Notes: generated by a model from the letters alone, not told the origin. A stretch of 64,000 bases of DNA from Nocardia arthritidis (GCF_011801145.1 NZ_CP046172.1:1116001-1180000); one strand, 5' to 3'; shown: positions 50,501-58,204, counted from the first letter of the stretch. Translations and numbers: made by a program.

Positions 50501-51902
50501 CTGTGGAACCGCTGTTGCCGATATGAGACTGGGGCTCGGTGTGCTGCGTGGCTTCGGTCGGGTGCGACGGGTCGACGCTGTGCTGCTGGTTGCTCTCGGT
50601 ATGTGTCGGCGATTCGGTGACGGTGTGGTGGACCTGGTTGCCTTCGGAGTTCGACGTCGCTGTGGTGTGCGGTGTTTCACCGGTCGAGCTCGCGTTGATC
50701 GGTGTGGTGTTGTTGGCGGAGTGTTCCGTCGAGCCGAAGCTGTTCGGCGAGCTTCTGATCTCGGGGTTGGTCTGATGCTCGACAGGCGTTGTCTGCGAGC
50801 CATGTTCGGCTCCGACGCCGGTATTCGATGAAACCGGGTTGTCCGCGGGTTTGGGGGTGATCGACGAAGATGACTGCGCCGTAGTGGTTTCGGTGTTCGT
50901 GTGGTCGCCGATCCCCCTGGGACTACTCGGCCTCTCGCCGAGTGACAACGGGCGCGGTGCGCTGCCGCTGTGCACGCCGGCCGTGCGCGAGGCTTTGATG
51001 TGCTGGGTCGCGCCGGATACACCGCCGGAGATCGCGCCACCGAGTGCGCCGCCGAGCATCCGCGGATCGAATTCCCAGCTGCCGGTGAGGATTCCGTTCA
51101 TAAGCCAGCCGCCGCCGACACCAGCGATACCGGCCGGGACGGCGCCGCCGATGGCGTGCAGCACCGACTTGCCCACCGTATTGGCCGGACCGAATTTCTT
51201 GGTGAGCAGCGAGCCCACGCCGTGGCCGACGGGGAATGCGACCGCGGCACCCGCGCCCGCCACCGCCCCGCTGATGCCGACCTGCTTCCAGTCGATATCG
51301 TCGCGATGTCCGACGACGACCTGATATGCCTGGATGCCGAGATCCGTCGCGGCGCCGATGGCGGCCTGCTTGATCACCTCGACGCCGAGCTTCTTGGCGA
51401 ACTGCTTGAGGGTCATCTTGGTGGCGTTGGACGCGATGGCCCGCAGCAGCCGCTGCGCGATGGTGCGCGTGACGACTTGGGCTGTCGCTTCGATCACGGG
51501 CACCTCGGCCGCGCCGAACAGCGTGGCCAGTGCCTGGGCGATCTCCGCCGCGGTGATCGCCAGGGTGATGATGATCTGTAGCTTCGCGTATTCGATTTGC
51601 GCGCCGGTGTTCTTGACGGAGCTGCCGAGTTCGGTGAGGTTCTTCGCGAGCTCCTCGATGGAACCGTCACCCTCGAAAAGGGTTCTGAAATCCTTCTCGA
51701 TGACCTCGACGCCGTCACCGCTGTACGAGTCGAGGGTCATTCGGGTGCCGCTGTGCAGTTCGGGCAGGGCGGCGAGCAGTTCGTGCCCGGCGCTCTTCCA
51801 GTCCTCGGCGAGTCCGAACATCTGGTCCTCGTCGCCCTGCGGCCATTCCGAGCCCGCCAGGTAGCTCAGCCATTGCAGCCACGAGGGCATGGTGATGGTC
51901 AT
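44595..51902 (-). CDS. Giant CpnT-like polymorphic toxin with calpain, OTU and ADP-ribosyltransferase modules
   Basis: A 2435-residue protein. Residues 1-330 match the CpnT-like/WXG-like start (WLQWLSYLAGSEWPQGDEDQ) and contain membrane-active helices. A Ser/Thr-rich linker (about 330-690) and two tandem-repeat blocks (about 700-840) follow. A calpain-type protease has QGNIGDCYLLADL (Cys1098), GGHAYSVVGV (His1409) and ENPWDTN (Asn1430). Then come PDGT-type repeats (about 1440-1560), a possible Rossmann segment (about 1690-1870), and an OTU-like protease with PGEGDCLFHAL (Asp1975, Cys1976) and GGHYHVAI (His2101). The C-terminus is an R-S-E ADP-ribosyltransferase: VIRGMHS (Arg2321), MSTSLG (Ser2357) and DQRELILPRGT (Gln2396, Glu2398). 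Export through type VII secretion is inferred. Targets are unknown. Confidence 0.82.
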   Translation of the reverse strand: MTITMPSWLQWLSYLAGSEWPQGDEDQMFGLAEDWKSAGHELLAALPELHSGTRMTLDSYSGDGVEVIEKDFRTLFEGDGSIEELAKNLTELGSSVKNTGAQIEYAKLQIIITLAITAAEIAQALATLFGAAEVPVIEATAQVVTRTIAQRLLRAIASNATKMTLKQFAKKLGVEVIKQAAIGAATDLGIQAYQVVVGHRDDIDWKQVGISGAVAGAGAAVAFPVGHGVGSLLTKKFGPANTVGKSVLHAIGGAVPAGIAGVGGGWLMNGILTGSWEFDPRMLGGALGGAISGGVSGATQHIKASRTAGVHSGSAPRPLSLGERPSSPRGIGDHTNTETTTAQSSSSITPKPADNPVSSNTGVGAEHGSQTTPVEHQTNPEIRSSPNSFGSTEHSANNTTPINASSTGETPHTTATSNSEGNQVHHTVTESPTHTESNQQHSVDPSHPTEATQHTEPQSHIGNSGSTEHNTTAGGPHSADTTVDRSNQGPATNGAVTSPASETAQNPSNTTNHGSSQSIGGTETQRTTPDIKPSTVAENKATNPSQTVTSSAPTESTKPVGTSTRAGIGDERGPNITRAPNHIKAESTGTAVESIGSKQQTDNTKTAGTSTGGAMPVAPQHTPESSTPSTAPRRRSTRLGSNDGTRPRPIPADHQDSTAQSTPLPPPDVPNHETTSESTHSTQEQSSPDRERPLNPLDGPEDHILDRLFDEHEKPNTPLLDGPENHILDRLFNEHEKPNTPLLDGPENHILDRLLDEHEKPNTPLLDGPENHILDRLFNEHKKPNTPLLDTNTDAQLRHLFAQPKDSLLNTNADAQLRHLFSQPKDGLLDTNTDAQLRHLFAQPHQGGPLDHLENHELSRLFAEPRSKTSPFEPEHGETYFGADLLDKLGFEHDGTTNPERHRFDETGFEPPVLTEQQLLHNLSQQDRAQLFRDIPVPVRLPSGDRLTLIDTNGQPHHLPSNSSTYTHRDPKDPGHVLLHVPDGTPQGHWIRVPEVLINGFSEAGGRVSWDVPGGAIRFKDANQGTLVHLANGSQMVVLPHKGSQTWIKQPADTWWHLMDANDSALPIPRLADRSQSPVFGDHGPKPEDVRQGNIGDCYLLADLKNLAEHNPSAITEIVRDHGDGTVSIRFLADNRPEWVRVDKQIHLSPGTDTGHFIRHKPGEPLWAALIEKAYAQHFGGANGFHGIDGNFPGIAAKALGKTFFEDVRTLTDDSYIHHDWINADNRPKQPVRALDDVTFLHPLRFDPDTLHEQIGGSIEFTKELIAARDELLGGRDQNFLYFQDRQVEATAQGMREFLDRRFDGNWISDHFERHFTRDDFPDDAAYAAKRTEVETEIARSKTALVDYMDAIYGGGAENRSLDNSVLLEAVGHRIDYALQRGTVVSLWTHPFGSNREDPFAVPGLVGGHAYSVVGVEKVGDRPVRILLENPWDTNGTYPRPNSGIEYRHPEPGGRIHVEPDGTWVRTEPDGTVYGTRPDGTRYRNDPDGTVYESHSNGTWVRTDPDGMVRGARPDGTWYRNHPDGTAYGTYPDGTWYRQNPDRTTDFTFPDGRRLRKELDGTEHWTYPNGYVLRRTADGTDHWIHPDAQKSNDPQPISDPGPIVDIADPTIPPHRGGIVAIDLAHLPKFDGLGMSGAGTQGLYGPAWSHNTGTHGNTTPVNAPHPGLPDMHSGTTESSHTGHDADHRNPSADTFAPGHPPTETPSWTDPEKLRTWLRNPTADSQDAATRIPALEKLNSENWSGDRLLYLGGDSDIEHPLFSTKAKEVTLVSFDPYSERQAHLSAVDADLRRKIDKYRDPQHTVTREIDNDNHSVRFTVQHNGTDVQVITFVAKTYDEFINDNHQKFDFVMDKDSRFNDWKSTPREVADAISGLLEPGGHWLSGHEIPQTTPHFADRTTELLGTDTADWSSGKLRIRTFDPELVPHAEPVTGDSRGFDSVHDPGGGSAPHRPSISEQLNGIHPPEGHWKSMPGEGDCLFHALSEVMGLGDDGHTDLRGRLAIELNLNREHYLEDFRRRLEADGSGRRTEEEVQQEYDRQIENLLLTGTYRDHAANFLLPVAARVLELNLSILHPDGTVTKLHHGFPDQPVGVLYRENTNGGHYHVAIHPDDTPATVNRDHPIHTSATSSHDELAGGGNTPSHSVASADTTSAHDDGTLRFDTDDLGSVYGETFLGPIRDGLLPAEFIEAHRYTVNSWINYPLREGNLQHWVNNLTTDAYYYNTLYALTNGNPSAEHLYNLWNAAFSGRIYLTPDQQLAIGAIMASGSPHRRLEEVATNYATYSNMTQWLGGQPPTAANLLTHISLLDNAVGRTLPHSVEVIRGMHSVSFLRVGSEALGTTGDPRTLRGTVQIEAGYMSTSLGSAPPGHFNGRIRMEIVVPAGSTGLWMGIRSAYPDQRELILPRGTRYLITEVIENPNGPRYAGVEYLLRARVVSR
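49389..49808 (-). repeat. Two in-gene tandem-repeat blocks of the toxin
   Basis: Within the toxin gene, a 60-bp unit (protein LLDTNTDAQLRHLFAQPKDS) is repeated about three times at 49389-49532. A 69-bp unit (protein LDGPENHILDRLFNEHEKPN plus TPL) is repeated four times at 49533-49808, with starts at 49533, 49602, 49671 and 49740. Near-identity at DNA level indicates recent expansion and makes this a slippage- and assembly-prone spot. Confidence 0.85.
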
Positions 51903-51925
51903 CGGTCAGCCTCGTCGTCCGGCGG

Positions 51926-52429
51926 TCACCAGTTGTCGTCCTCGGCGATCATTGATCCGCTACTGTCGGGCCGGTATTCGACATTTTCGAATGTCATTGC
52001 GGTCGTGGCCGATTCGGAGCTCTGCGCGGGCGGCGGGGTAAGCGCCGCCGGTTGCGCCTTGGGCAGTTCCTTGCGCAGATCCGGCATGCCCTCCACCATC
52101 TCGGACAGGCTGGGCAGCCGAGCGTGCGCCTTTTGCAACGGCTCGTAAAGCTTTTCGGCCTTCGTCCGCACTTCGGTGGCCGCCGCCTGCGCGGCCTCCA
52201 CTGTCGCGGCGGCGATTTCATCGTATTCGAGGTCGGAGACGTCCTCGGCGAAGGTGATCTGGACGGGTATTCCGTCCGCGTTGACCGTCACCCGGATCCG
52301 TCGGTCACCGGCGGTCGCCGTCGCGGTGAGCAGGGTGCGCTGCCGGTGCGCGCCGGCCAGCGAGCGGATGTGCCGTTGGACGGTTTCCAACAGGTCCGCG
52401 ACCTCAGCCTTTGCCGCCGCGTTCGTCAT
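51926..52429 (-). CDS. YbaB/EbfC-family (EspL-like) protein, copy 1
   Basis: A 167-residue protein with a YbaB-like fold: RTLLTATATAGDRRIRVTVN followed by DVSDLEYDEIAAATVEAAQA. EspL of the M. tuberculosis ESX-1 locus is also of this family, and members bind DNA or act as substrate-side partners. The ATG at 52429 follows AAAGGA. The longer open frame upstream runs antisense to the neighbouring gene and is not coding. It is the first gene of the minus-strand toxin operon, 23 bases before the toxin. Confidence 0.8.
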   Translation of the reverse strand: MTNAAAKAEVADLLETVQRHIRSLAGAHRQRTLLTATATAGDRRIRVTVNADGIPVQITFAEDVSDLEYDEIAAATVEAAQAAATEVRTKAEKLYEPLQKAHARLPSLSEMVEGMPDLRKELPKAQPAALTPPPAQSSESATTAMTFENVEYRPDSSGSMIAEDDNW

Positions 52430-52527
52430 TCGATGAGTCCTTTCCACGACGAGGGGGTGCCACGGATACGGTGGAACCCCATTGATATCGCGAAAGCGTC
52501 GGCCAGGAGGCGCGCCGAAGCGCCGGC

Positions 52528-52648
52528 TGATCGAATCATGATGTCTTGGTGACAGCGGATCGCTGCGCCGATGATGTGGATAAGTCCGGTGGTACCGAAG
52601 CCGCGCACGTCGCGATGACAACGTGATGACCCGATGATGATCTGCCTG
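52528..52648. promoter_or_regulatory. 11-bp repeat lattice in the divergent toxin promoter region
   Basis: TGA units begin at 52528, 52539, 52550, 52572, 52616, 52627 and 52638, all on one 11-bp phase (for example TGATCGAATCA, TGATGTCTTGG, TGACAACGTGA, TGACCCGATGA). The 327-base intergenic region 52430-52756 separates the YbaB-toxin operon (minus) from the second giant gene (plus), so one regulator could control both. The region has no gene. Confidence 0.6.
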
Positions 52649-52756
52649 GCACTCGTATTCCCTTGGGAGACACCGGATATTCACCGGACGCTGGTGTCCT
52701 GGCTCGATCGGCGGAGCGAGTGAGCGGACGGTGCGCATGCGTGGCGGTGGGGCGCG

Positions 52757-55700
52757 ATGAGCCTGTATCTGCCCGAGGGGCTGCGCTGGCTGGGGTGGGT
52801 GGCCGGTGCGGCGTGGCCGGATGGCGACGAGGACAAGATGTTCGAGCTCGCCGCGGCCTGGGAGGCGGCGGCCGAAGAGCTCGACGGTGTGCCCGATGAT
52901 ATTCGCGCAGCGCGGAATTCGATCGGCGTCGCATATCACGGGGGCAAGGCGGGTGAGGCCATGCAGGCGAAGTTCGATCCGCTGCTCAGCGGCCCGCAAT
53001 CGGTGCAGGAGCTGGCGACCAGCTACCGAGCACTGTCCGAGACCGCGTTCAACGCGGGCACCGATATGGAGGCGGCCAAGCTGACGGTCATCGTCTCGCT
53101 GGCCATGCTTGCCGCGGAAATCCTGTGGGCCTGGGTATTTCCGGTGACCGCCGCGGCCGCGGAGACAGCGGCGATCAATGCGACCAGATCCTGGATGCGG
53201 CAGGTCGAGGACAAGCTGACCAAGCTGATCGAGAAGGGCGCCGAGTGGCTCTTCCGAAACGCCAAGGTGGCCAAATTCGTTGGTACCTACTCGGTGAAAA
53301 TCCTGGAGAGCGTGGCGATTTCCGGACTGCTCGATATCACCGTTCAGCAGATCCAGGTTTGGAAAGGACATCGGCACGGAATCAACTGGGGCCAGGTCGG
53401 CCTCTCGATGGCGGCGTCGGCCGCGGGCACGATTCCGGGCCGCGAGGTGGCCGGATTCGTCGGCACCAAATTCGACAAGTTCTTCGCGAAGTCGTTCCAG
53501 CTGAACGGCCGTGAAGGCCGGTGGATGTCGATGATCAAGCCCAGCGTGGGCGACTCGTTGAAGGGGATCGCGACGGGCGCGACATCCGGCGCGGTCGGAA
53601 CGTTCGCCGGGAACCTGGTGATGATCGGCGCCATGGGCGGTTTCGGTCCCGCGATGTCCTCGGCGGAAGGCTGGGTCGGTGGTATCTCGCGCAGCGCCAT
53701 CGTCGGCGGGGCGCGCGGGATGCTCGGGGTGAAGATGCCCTCGTCCACGGGGCGGATGGGGCTGAAGATGAATACGTTCGATCCGACGCTGCGGCCGAGC
53801 CTCGGCCCGCGCGGGGATGGGACCATGCCGTTGCCGCCGCGCGCGGGAGCAACGGGCAGCGGTGTGAATGCCGCTGTGCGCGAGATAGTTCCGGCTCAGG
53901 CCGGACATGATCAGCCGGTTGTTCAGCAGCGTGTGGTGGAGCCTTCCGGGACGGGGTCGTCTGCTTCGGTGGGCGAGCATCAGCCTGCCGTGCATGAGCG
54001 GCCGGTTGCGGCAGTGGATACGCATCCGCAGCAGGCAAGTGGCAGCGTGCACTCGAATGTTGTTGAGCAGGTCGGTAATTCGTCGGGCAGCTCGACATCC
54101 GCGTCGACAGATCAGCAGCACCATGGTGGCCAGGTCGGTGCGGGTGCGCAGGCGAGTACCGTTGCGCCGCAGCCGAAGGCCTCGGTCGAGACGCAAACCG
54201 CTGCCGCCCAACCCGGCTCCAGTGGACAAACATCCGCTGCTGGCGGATCGTCGACCGGTCAGGTGTCCTCTACGAATACGGAGACGTCGCTCGGCCAGCG
54301 GGGCCAAACGCCCGTCACCCCTGCGCAGCCTGGCGCTGGTGCGCCGCAATCGCATACGAGCGGATCGGCACAGAGCGGGAACGCATCGGGTCCGGCACCG
54401 GCACGGGGTGGCGCCTCGGCGTCCGCCGCCACTCCCGGCGGCTCTGATGGGACACGCAGCCCTGTGGTCGCACAGGCAAATACCAATGAGTTGCCGAGCA
54501 ATCCGGCGCGTACGACGTCACAACGGTCGGTCGATGTGACGCAATCGGCTGAGCCGCACCAGGTATCGCAACCGATGCGGGATCAGGCCGCAGGGGCGGC
54601 GCAACGCCAGCAGAGCGGGCGTGATGTGCCGGATCGGTCCGGTGCCGGAACGCCATCGGACGAGTCGCGTCTGCGGGCGAATGATGGTGCGGCGCACAAT
54701 CAGCGAGCTCGATCGGGCAGTCCGCGCGATGACGACTTCCTACCACCGCGCGAGGACGATGATGCGCATCGGCCACCGGTGCCGGACGAGCCGCCGCACG
54801 TCGGTCCCACACCCGAACCACAGGGCAATCGCGATCCGCTGGTTCGGGACCAGACGACGCGGTCGAACAGCGCTGCGGCCCAGGATCTCCGAGGTGAACC
54901 GCGCTCGCGGGTCGCCGAGCAACAGTCGGCCAGGAGCGGACCGCAATCGGATGCGGTGACCGAAACTCCTCGCGATTCGACTGTTTCGACGCCGATCGAG
55001 CACCAGCAAGTGCCGCCAGTTGGTCAGCGTGGGGCCGAAACGTCGACGCCACAGGTAGATTCCGCCGGGCAGCAGTCCCGAGGACAGGCGGTGGTTTCGT
55101 CAGGCGATCAGGGTGCGGGCACGTCGACGCACTCGGCGGGGCCGACCGCAACCGAGCCGACTTCCCGTCCTGCCACGGGTCCGTCCCCGGCAGCATCGTC
55201 CGAAGCACCGGAGCGCACCGGCTCGCAGAATCCCGAAATGACCGAGCCACAGCCTAATTCGGAGCATCCGCTGACCACGACGTCGGGTGCGAACGAGCAG
55301 GCTCCGGCTGTCCGACCGCAAGAAGCGGCCCGAGCGGCTGCCGAAAGCCCGCGGCCCGGCATTCGAGATAGTCAGGGGACGCCGACAGCCGATTCCGGTG
55401 CACTGCGGCACGAGGGTGGTCAGCCGCGTTCGTCACCTGGTCAGGAGGTGGAGCCGACTGCTGCGACACCCGGAGCTTCTGGGACCGAGGGGGTTTCGCG
55501 CGTGCGATCCTCGGAGGAGGTTCAATCGTCGACTTCTACGTCGGGAGCAGTTGGGACTGCGGAGGTTTCGGGCGCGCGATCACCGGGAGGAGCTGAACCG
55601 ACAGCTGTTATGTCGGGATCGGGTGGCGCTGAGGAGGTTTCGGGCGTACGGCAGTCGGAGGCAGGTGCACCGCATGCCGATACATCGGCGCGGCGTGAGA

Positions 55701-57058
55701 CCACCGAGAATGCGGGTTCGACGCGGCAGCACGCTGAAGCGCCTGCGGTGCAGGGTGATAACGGTGCCCGGCGCGGCGGGCCGGATATGCACGAAGGGAC
55801 GGCGCGACAACGAGTCGAGCAGGGGCGGCGCGGGGTGGGGCAGCCGAACGAGGTCGATCCGGATCGAATCGACGTGCTCGATGACGGCACCGCAGCTCAT
55901 CCGGAACACGCTGCGGCACACGGCGACGCCGCGACCGCGCCGAGCGGGCGGGAGGTGGTCCGGCCGCCGGATGATCCGCGTTGGTCCAGGGCCGACGATG
56001 CGGTCTCGGTAACTCATGCGGATGGCCGCATCGGGCGGATCGACGCGGACCGGAATTCGAGTGTGCGGTTGGGCAATGGTGATGAGCTGCGGGTGAATTC
56101 GGATGGAACCCACGTCATCAAGCCGGACGGTGCCACGGCCCGCACTCCTGCGGAGCGGGCCGTGCCGAATGCCGAGTCCGGTGACAGAGCGCCGACCGAT
56201 GCGAATCGAGAACAGGGTCCGACGCAGCAGACCGTGATCACCCATCCGGAAGGTACGACGCAAACCGTCCGCACCGACAAGACAATCGAGGTGCGGACGC
56301 CGAGCGATACGACCGTGCATATCGATGCGAAACGCAATGTCACAGTCCATGTTTCGAATGAAACGACGATCGCGGTCGAGCGCAAGCCGGTGACCGTGCG
56401 GTCACTGAACGGTGACAGCTACGTCGTCGAGCGCAAGACCGTGACCGTACACACGCCCGATGGCACCAGTTACGTCGTCGAACCGCGACGCAACACGATC
56501 ACCCGTACGGTGGCGGATCCCTCGGCTGGTAGCCCCAATTCCGGTGCGGCACAAGGCCACGGGCATCCGGATGCCACCCACACAACGGGCCCGGACGGCA
56601 CCGTCCGGGTGCGGTTGGGCGATGGCAGCACCATTTCCATCGGCCGGGACGGTTCGGTGCGGGTGGGTCTGGAGAACGGCGGCGCGACATCGGTGCGCGC
56701 GGATGGTGTTGTCCGGGTGACCGCTCCGGATCGCAATTCGACGGTGGTGCGGTCGGACGGCATGGTCTGGCAGGTGGATCCGGATGGAATCACCGTGCGC
56801 CGCACCAGCCCCGACGGTTCGACATGGACCGTCGACGTGGACGGCACCATCCACCAGAACAAGCCGGATGGCACCGAGAAGGTGCACGGCACCGAGCTTT
56901 CGGGCACGGATCTCAAGAGCAAGACCCGGCCGAAGCGGGTGCCTGGCGCGAGACCGAAACCGTCCTGGGTCGGCATTCCCGACGTGCCGACCGCCGCCGA
57001 CTGGATCGCGGGCGCATCGCTGCCGGGCTCGGATGGTTCCAGCAAGCCGCCGGAATGA
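52757..57058 (+). CDS. Giant CpnT-like protein without a recognisable toxin domain
   Basis: A 1433-residue protein whose first 330 residues (GLRWLGWVAGAAWPDGDEDK, then helical hairpins and LAMLAAEILWAWVFPVTAAA) are homologous to the N-terminus of the giant toxin. A very long Ser/Gln/Ala/Pro-rich region (about 360-1060) follows. Then come about 300 residues of short DG repeats such as RLGDGSTISIGRDGSVRVGL and PDGTVRV, likely a beta-solenoid. It ends with PDVPTAADWIAGASLPGSDG and lacks any catalytic motif I know. It may be a delivery scaffold whose toxic tip has been lost, or a surface protein. The ATG at 52757 has a weak ribosome-binding site. Confidence 0.75.
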   Translation: MSLYLPEGLRWLGWVAGAAWPDGDEDKMFELAAAWEAAAEELDGVPDDIRAARNSIGVAYHGGKAGEAMQAKFDPLLSGPQSVQELATSYRALSETAFNAGTDMEAAKLTVIVSLAMLAAEILWAWVFPVTAAAAETAAINATRSWMRQVEDKLTKLIEKGAEWLFRNAKVAKFVGTYSVKILESVAISGLLDITVQQIQVWKGHRHGINWGQVGLSMAASAAGTIPGREVAGFVGTKFDKFFAKSFQLNGREGRWMSMIKPSVGDSLKGIATGATSGAVGTFAGNLVMIGAMGGFGPAMSSAEGWVGGISRSAIVGGARGMLGVKMPSSTGRMGLKMNTFDPTLRPSLGPRGDGTMPLPPRAGATGSGVNAAVREIVPAQAGHDQPVVQQRVVEPSGTGSSASVGEHQPAVHERPVAAVDTHPQQASGSVHSNVVEQVGNSSGSSTSASTDQQHHGGQVGAGAQASTVAPQPKASVETQTAAAQPGSSGQTSAAGGSSTGQVSSTNTETSLGQRGQTPVTPAQPGAGAPQSHTSGSAQSGNASGPAPARGGASASAATPGGSDGTRSPVVAQANTNELPSNPARTTSQRSVDVTQSAEPHQVSQPMRDQAAGAAQRQQSGRDVPDRSGAGTPSDESRLRANDGAAHNQRARSGSPRDDDFLPPREDDDAHRPPVPDEPPHVGPTPEPQGNRDPLVRDQTTRSNSAAAQDLRGEPRSRVAEQQSARSGPQSDAVTETPRDSTVSTPIEHQQVPPVGQRGAETSTPQVDSAGQQSRGQAVVSSGDQGAGTSTHSAGPTATEPTSRPATGPSPAASSEAPERTGSQNPEMTEPQPNSEHPLTTTSGANEQAPAVRPQEAARAAAESPRPGIRDSQGTPTADSGALRHEGGQPRSSPGQEVEPTAATPGASGTEGVSRVRSSEEVQSSTSTSGAVGTAEVSGARSPGGAEPTAVMSGSGGAEEVSGVRQSEAGAPHADTSARRETTENAGSTRQHAEAPAVQGDNGARRGGPDMHEGTARQRVEQGRRGVGQPNEVDPDRIDVLDDGTAAHPEHAAAHGDAATAPSGREVVRPPDDPRWSRADDAVSVTHADGRIGRIDADRNSSVRLGNGDELRVNSDGTHVIKPDGATARTPAERAVPNAESGDRAPTDANREQGPTQQTVITHPEGTTQTVRTDKTIEVRTPSDTTVHIDAKRNVTVHVSNETTIAVERKPVTVRSLNGDSYVVERKTVTVHTPDGTSYVVEPRRNTITRTVADPSAGSPNSGAAQGHGHPDATHTTGPDGTVRVRLGDGSTISIGRDGSVRVGLENGGATSVRADGVVRVTAPDRNSTVVRSDGMVWQVDPDGITVRRTSPDGSTWTVDVDGTIHQNKPDGTEKVHGTELSGTDLKSKTRPKRVPGARPKPSWVGIPDVPTAADWIAGASLPGSDGSSKPPE

Positions 57059-57088
57059 CTTGGCGATGATTCGCGAATGACGCATCCC
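57056..57088 (+). promoter_or_regulatory. 11-bp direct-repeat array, three units
   Basis: TGACTTGGCGA, TGATTCGCGAA and TGACGCATCCC start at 57056 (overlapping the stop codon of the giant gene), 57067 and 57078. The last unit is 100 bases before the YbaB-like start codon, matching the spacing at the substrate promoters. Confidence 0.55.
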
Positions 57089-57177
57089 GTCCGCGAATTC
57101 GATTGTGGGTCACCGCGGATTCACTCATGGCTGGTGATCTGTGTGGACCACGGACACGAGCGGACGGGGAGATTTCG

Positions 57178-57636
57178 ATGGCGAACGAGCGGTTGAAAGC
57201 CGATGCGGTGATGGCGCTGGAGGCGCTGGAGGACCAGCTATCCGGCATCGCCGAACTGCAGCGGCGGCGAATGGCGTTGACCGGCACCGCATTCGCCTGC
57301 GACAAGCGCATCCGGGTGACGGTGAACGCGGCCGGCGTGCTCGTCGACACCCAATTCGCCGACGATATCGACGAATTGAGCTACGAGGAGATCGCCGCGG
57401 CGATGACTTCGGCGGTGCAGTCCGCGGCCGCGGATGTGGAGCGGCAAGCCGATGAATTGATGCGCCCGCTGCTGGAGACGCGGGCGAAGCTGCCCAAACT
57501 GTCCGACATCTTCGACGGGGCACCCGATTTCGGCGCTCCGGCCCCATTGGCACCGCACGACGGTTCGAAGCCGCCGTCCCCGGTGCCGTTCGCGGATCCG
57601 CGGTGGTCGGGTTCGCTTGTGACGGAATCGGATTGA
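57178..57636 (+). CDS. YbaB/EbfC-family (EspL-like) protein, copy 2
   Basis: A 152-residue paralogue of the protein at 51926: RMALTGTAFACDKRIRVTVN and FADDIDELSYEEIAAAMTSA line up with the first copy. The ATG at 57178 follows GGGGAG. The frame is open to 57103, but without a ribosome-binding site. It is followed 28 bases later by a WXG100-like gene, so giant protein, YbaB-like and WXG-like genes recur as a set. Confidence 0.82.
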   Translation: MANERLKADAVMALEALEDQLSGIAELQRRRMALTGTAFACDKRIRVTVNAAGVLVDTQFADDIDELSYEEIAAAMTSAVQSAAADVERQADELMRPLLETRAKLPKLSDIFDGAPDFGAPAPLAPHDGSKPPSPVPFADPRWSGSLVTESD

Positions 57637-57664
57637 CAGACAACCCAGCAGGAAGGAGCTCGTC

Positions 57665-57991
57665 GTGGCGGACAGGATGCATGTCGATACCGACGCGATG
57701 AAGCGGGATGTCGCGCCGGAGATCGAAAAGGCGGGCACCAGGCTGAAATCGGTAGTCGAGCGGTTGGAGACGAAATTGCAGTCCCTTGGTTCGCCATGGG
57801 GTAACGACAAATTCGGGAAGCAATTCGCCGACGGCGCAACCGGCTATCTCGCGTACAGCAACAATATGCGGGACGGCGCGCGGAAGATGCATGACGCGTT
57901 GCACGGCTACGCCGAGGGTATCCGCCAAGCGGCCGAGTCGATGCGGCGGCAGGACGCCGCGCAAGCCGCCAGTACTCCGGGCGTCGACTGA
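57665..57991 (+). CDS. WXG100-like small secretion partner, copy 2
   Basis: A 108-residue two-helix protein: an N-terminal helix (DTDAMKRDVAPEIEKAGTRL), a turn with PWGNDKFGKQFADGATGYL and a C-terminal helix rich in Ala and Arg. The GTG at 57665 follows AGGAAGGAG. It is homologous to the protein at 43431. It probably dimerises with itself or with the giant protein for type VII export. Confidence 0.8.
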   Translation: MADRMHVDTDAMKRDVAPEIEKAGTRLKSVVERLETKLQSLGSPWGNDKFGKQFADGATGYLAYSNNMRDGARKMHDALHGYAEGIRQAAESMRRQDAAQAASTPGVD

Positions 57992-58075
57992 GTGGTCAAC
58001 TCCTGTACAGTTTTTCAACAGGGGTGCGGCTCTTCTCAACGCGATCCATATGCCGGAGCGGTAATCATTTGCCGA

Positions 58076-58119
58076 TGATCGGTCGATGACCTTCCGGTGA
58101 TCCGCCGATGATCGATGGT
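58076..58119 (+). promoter_or_regulatory. 11-bp direct-repeat array, four units
   Basis: TGATCGGTCGA, TGACCTTCCGG, TGATCCGCCGA and TGATCGATGGT start at 58076, 58087, 58098 and 58109. The last begins 96 bases before the start of the third substrate gene. The 213-base gap 57992-58204 holds nothing else recognised. Confidence 0.62.
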
Positions 58120-58204
58120 GCGGTTGAATTCTTTTGCGCGACATCCGACTCGAGCCGATGGGCGTGCCGGATCCGGGATCGATAGCGATATATGAGGAGC
58201 AGCG

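Noticed and set aside
51926..54355. 809-residue minus-strand open frame
   Set aside because: Only the last 167 codons (YbaB-like) are convincing. The rest is antisense to the giant CpnT-like gene and crosses a promoter region.
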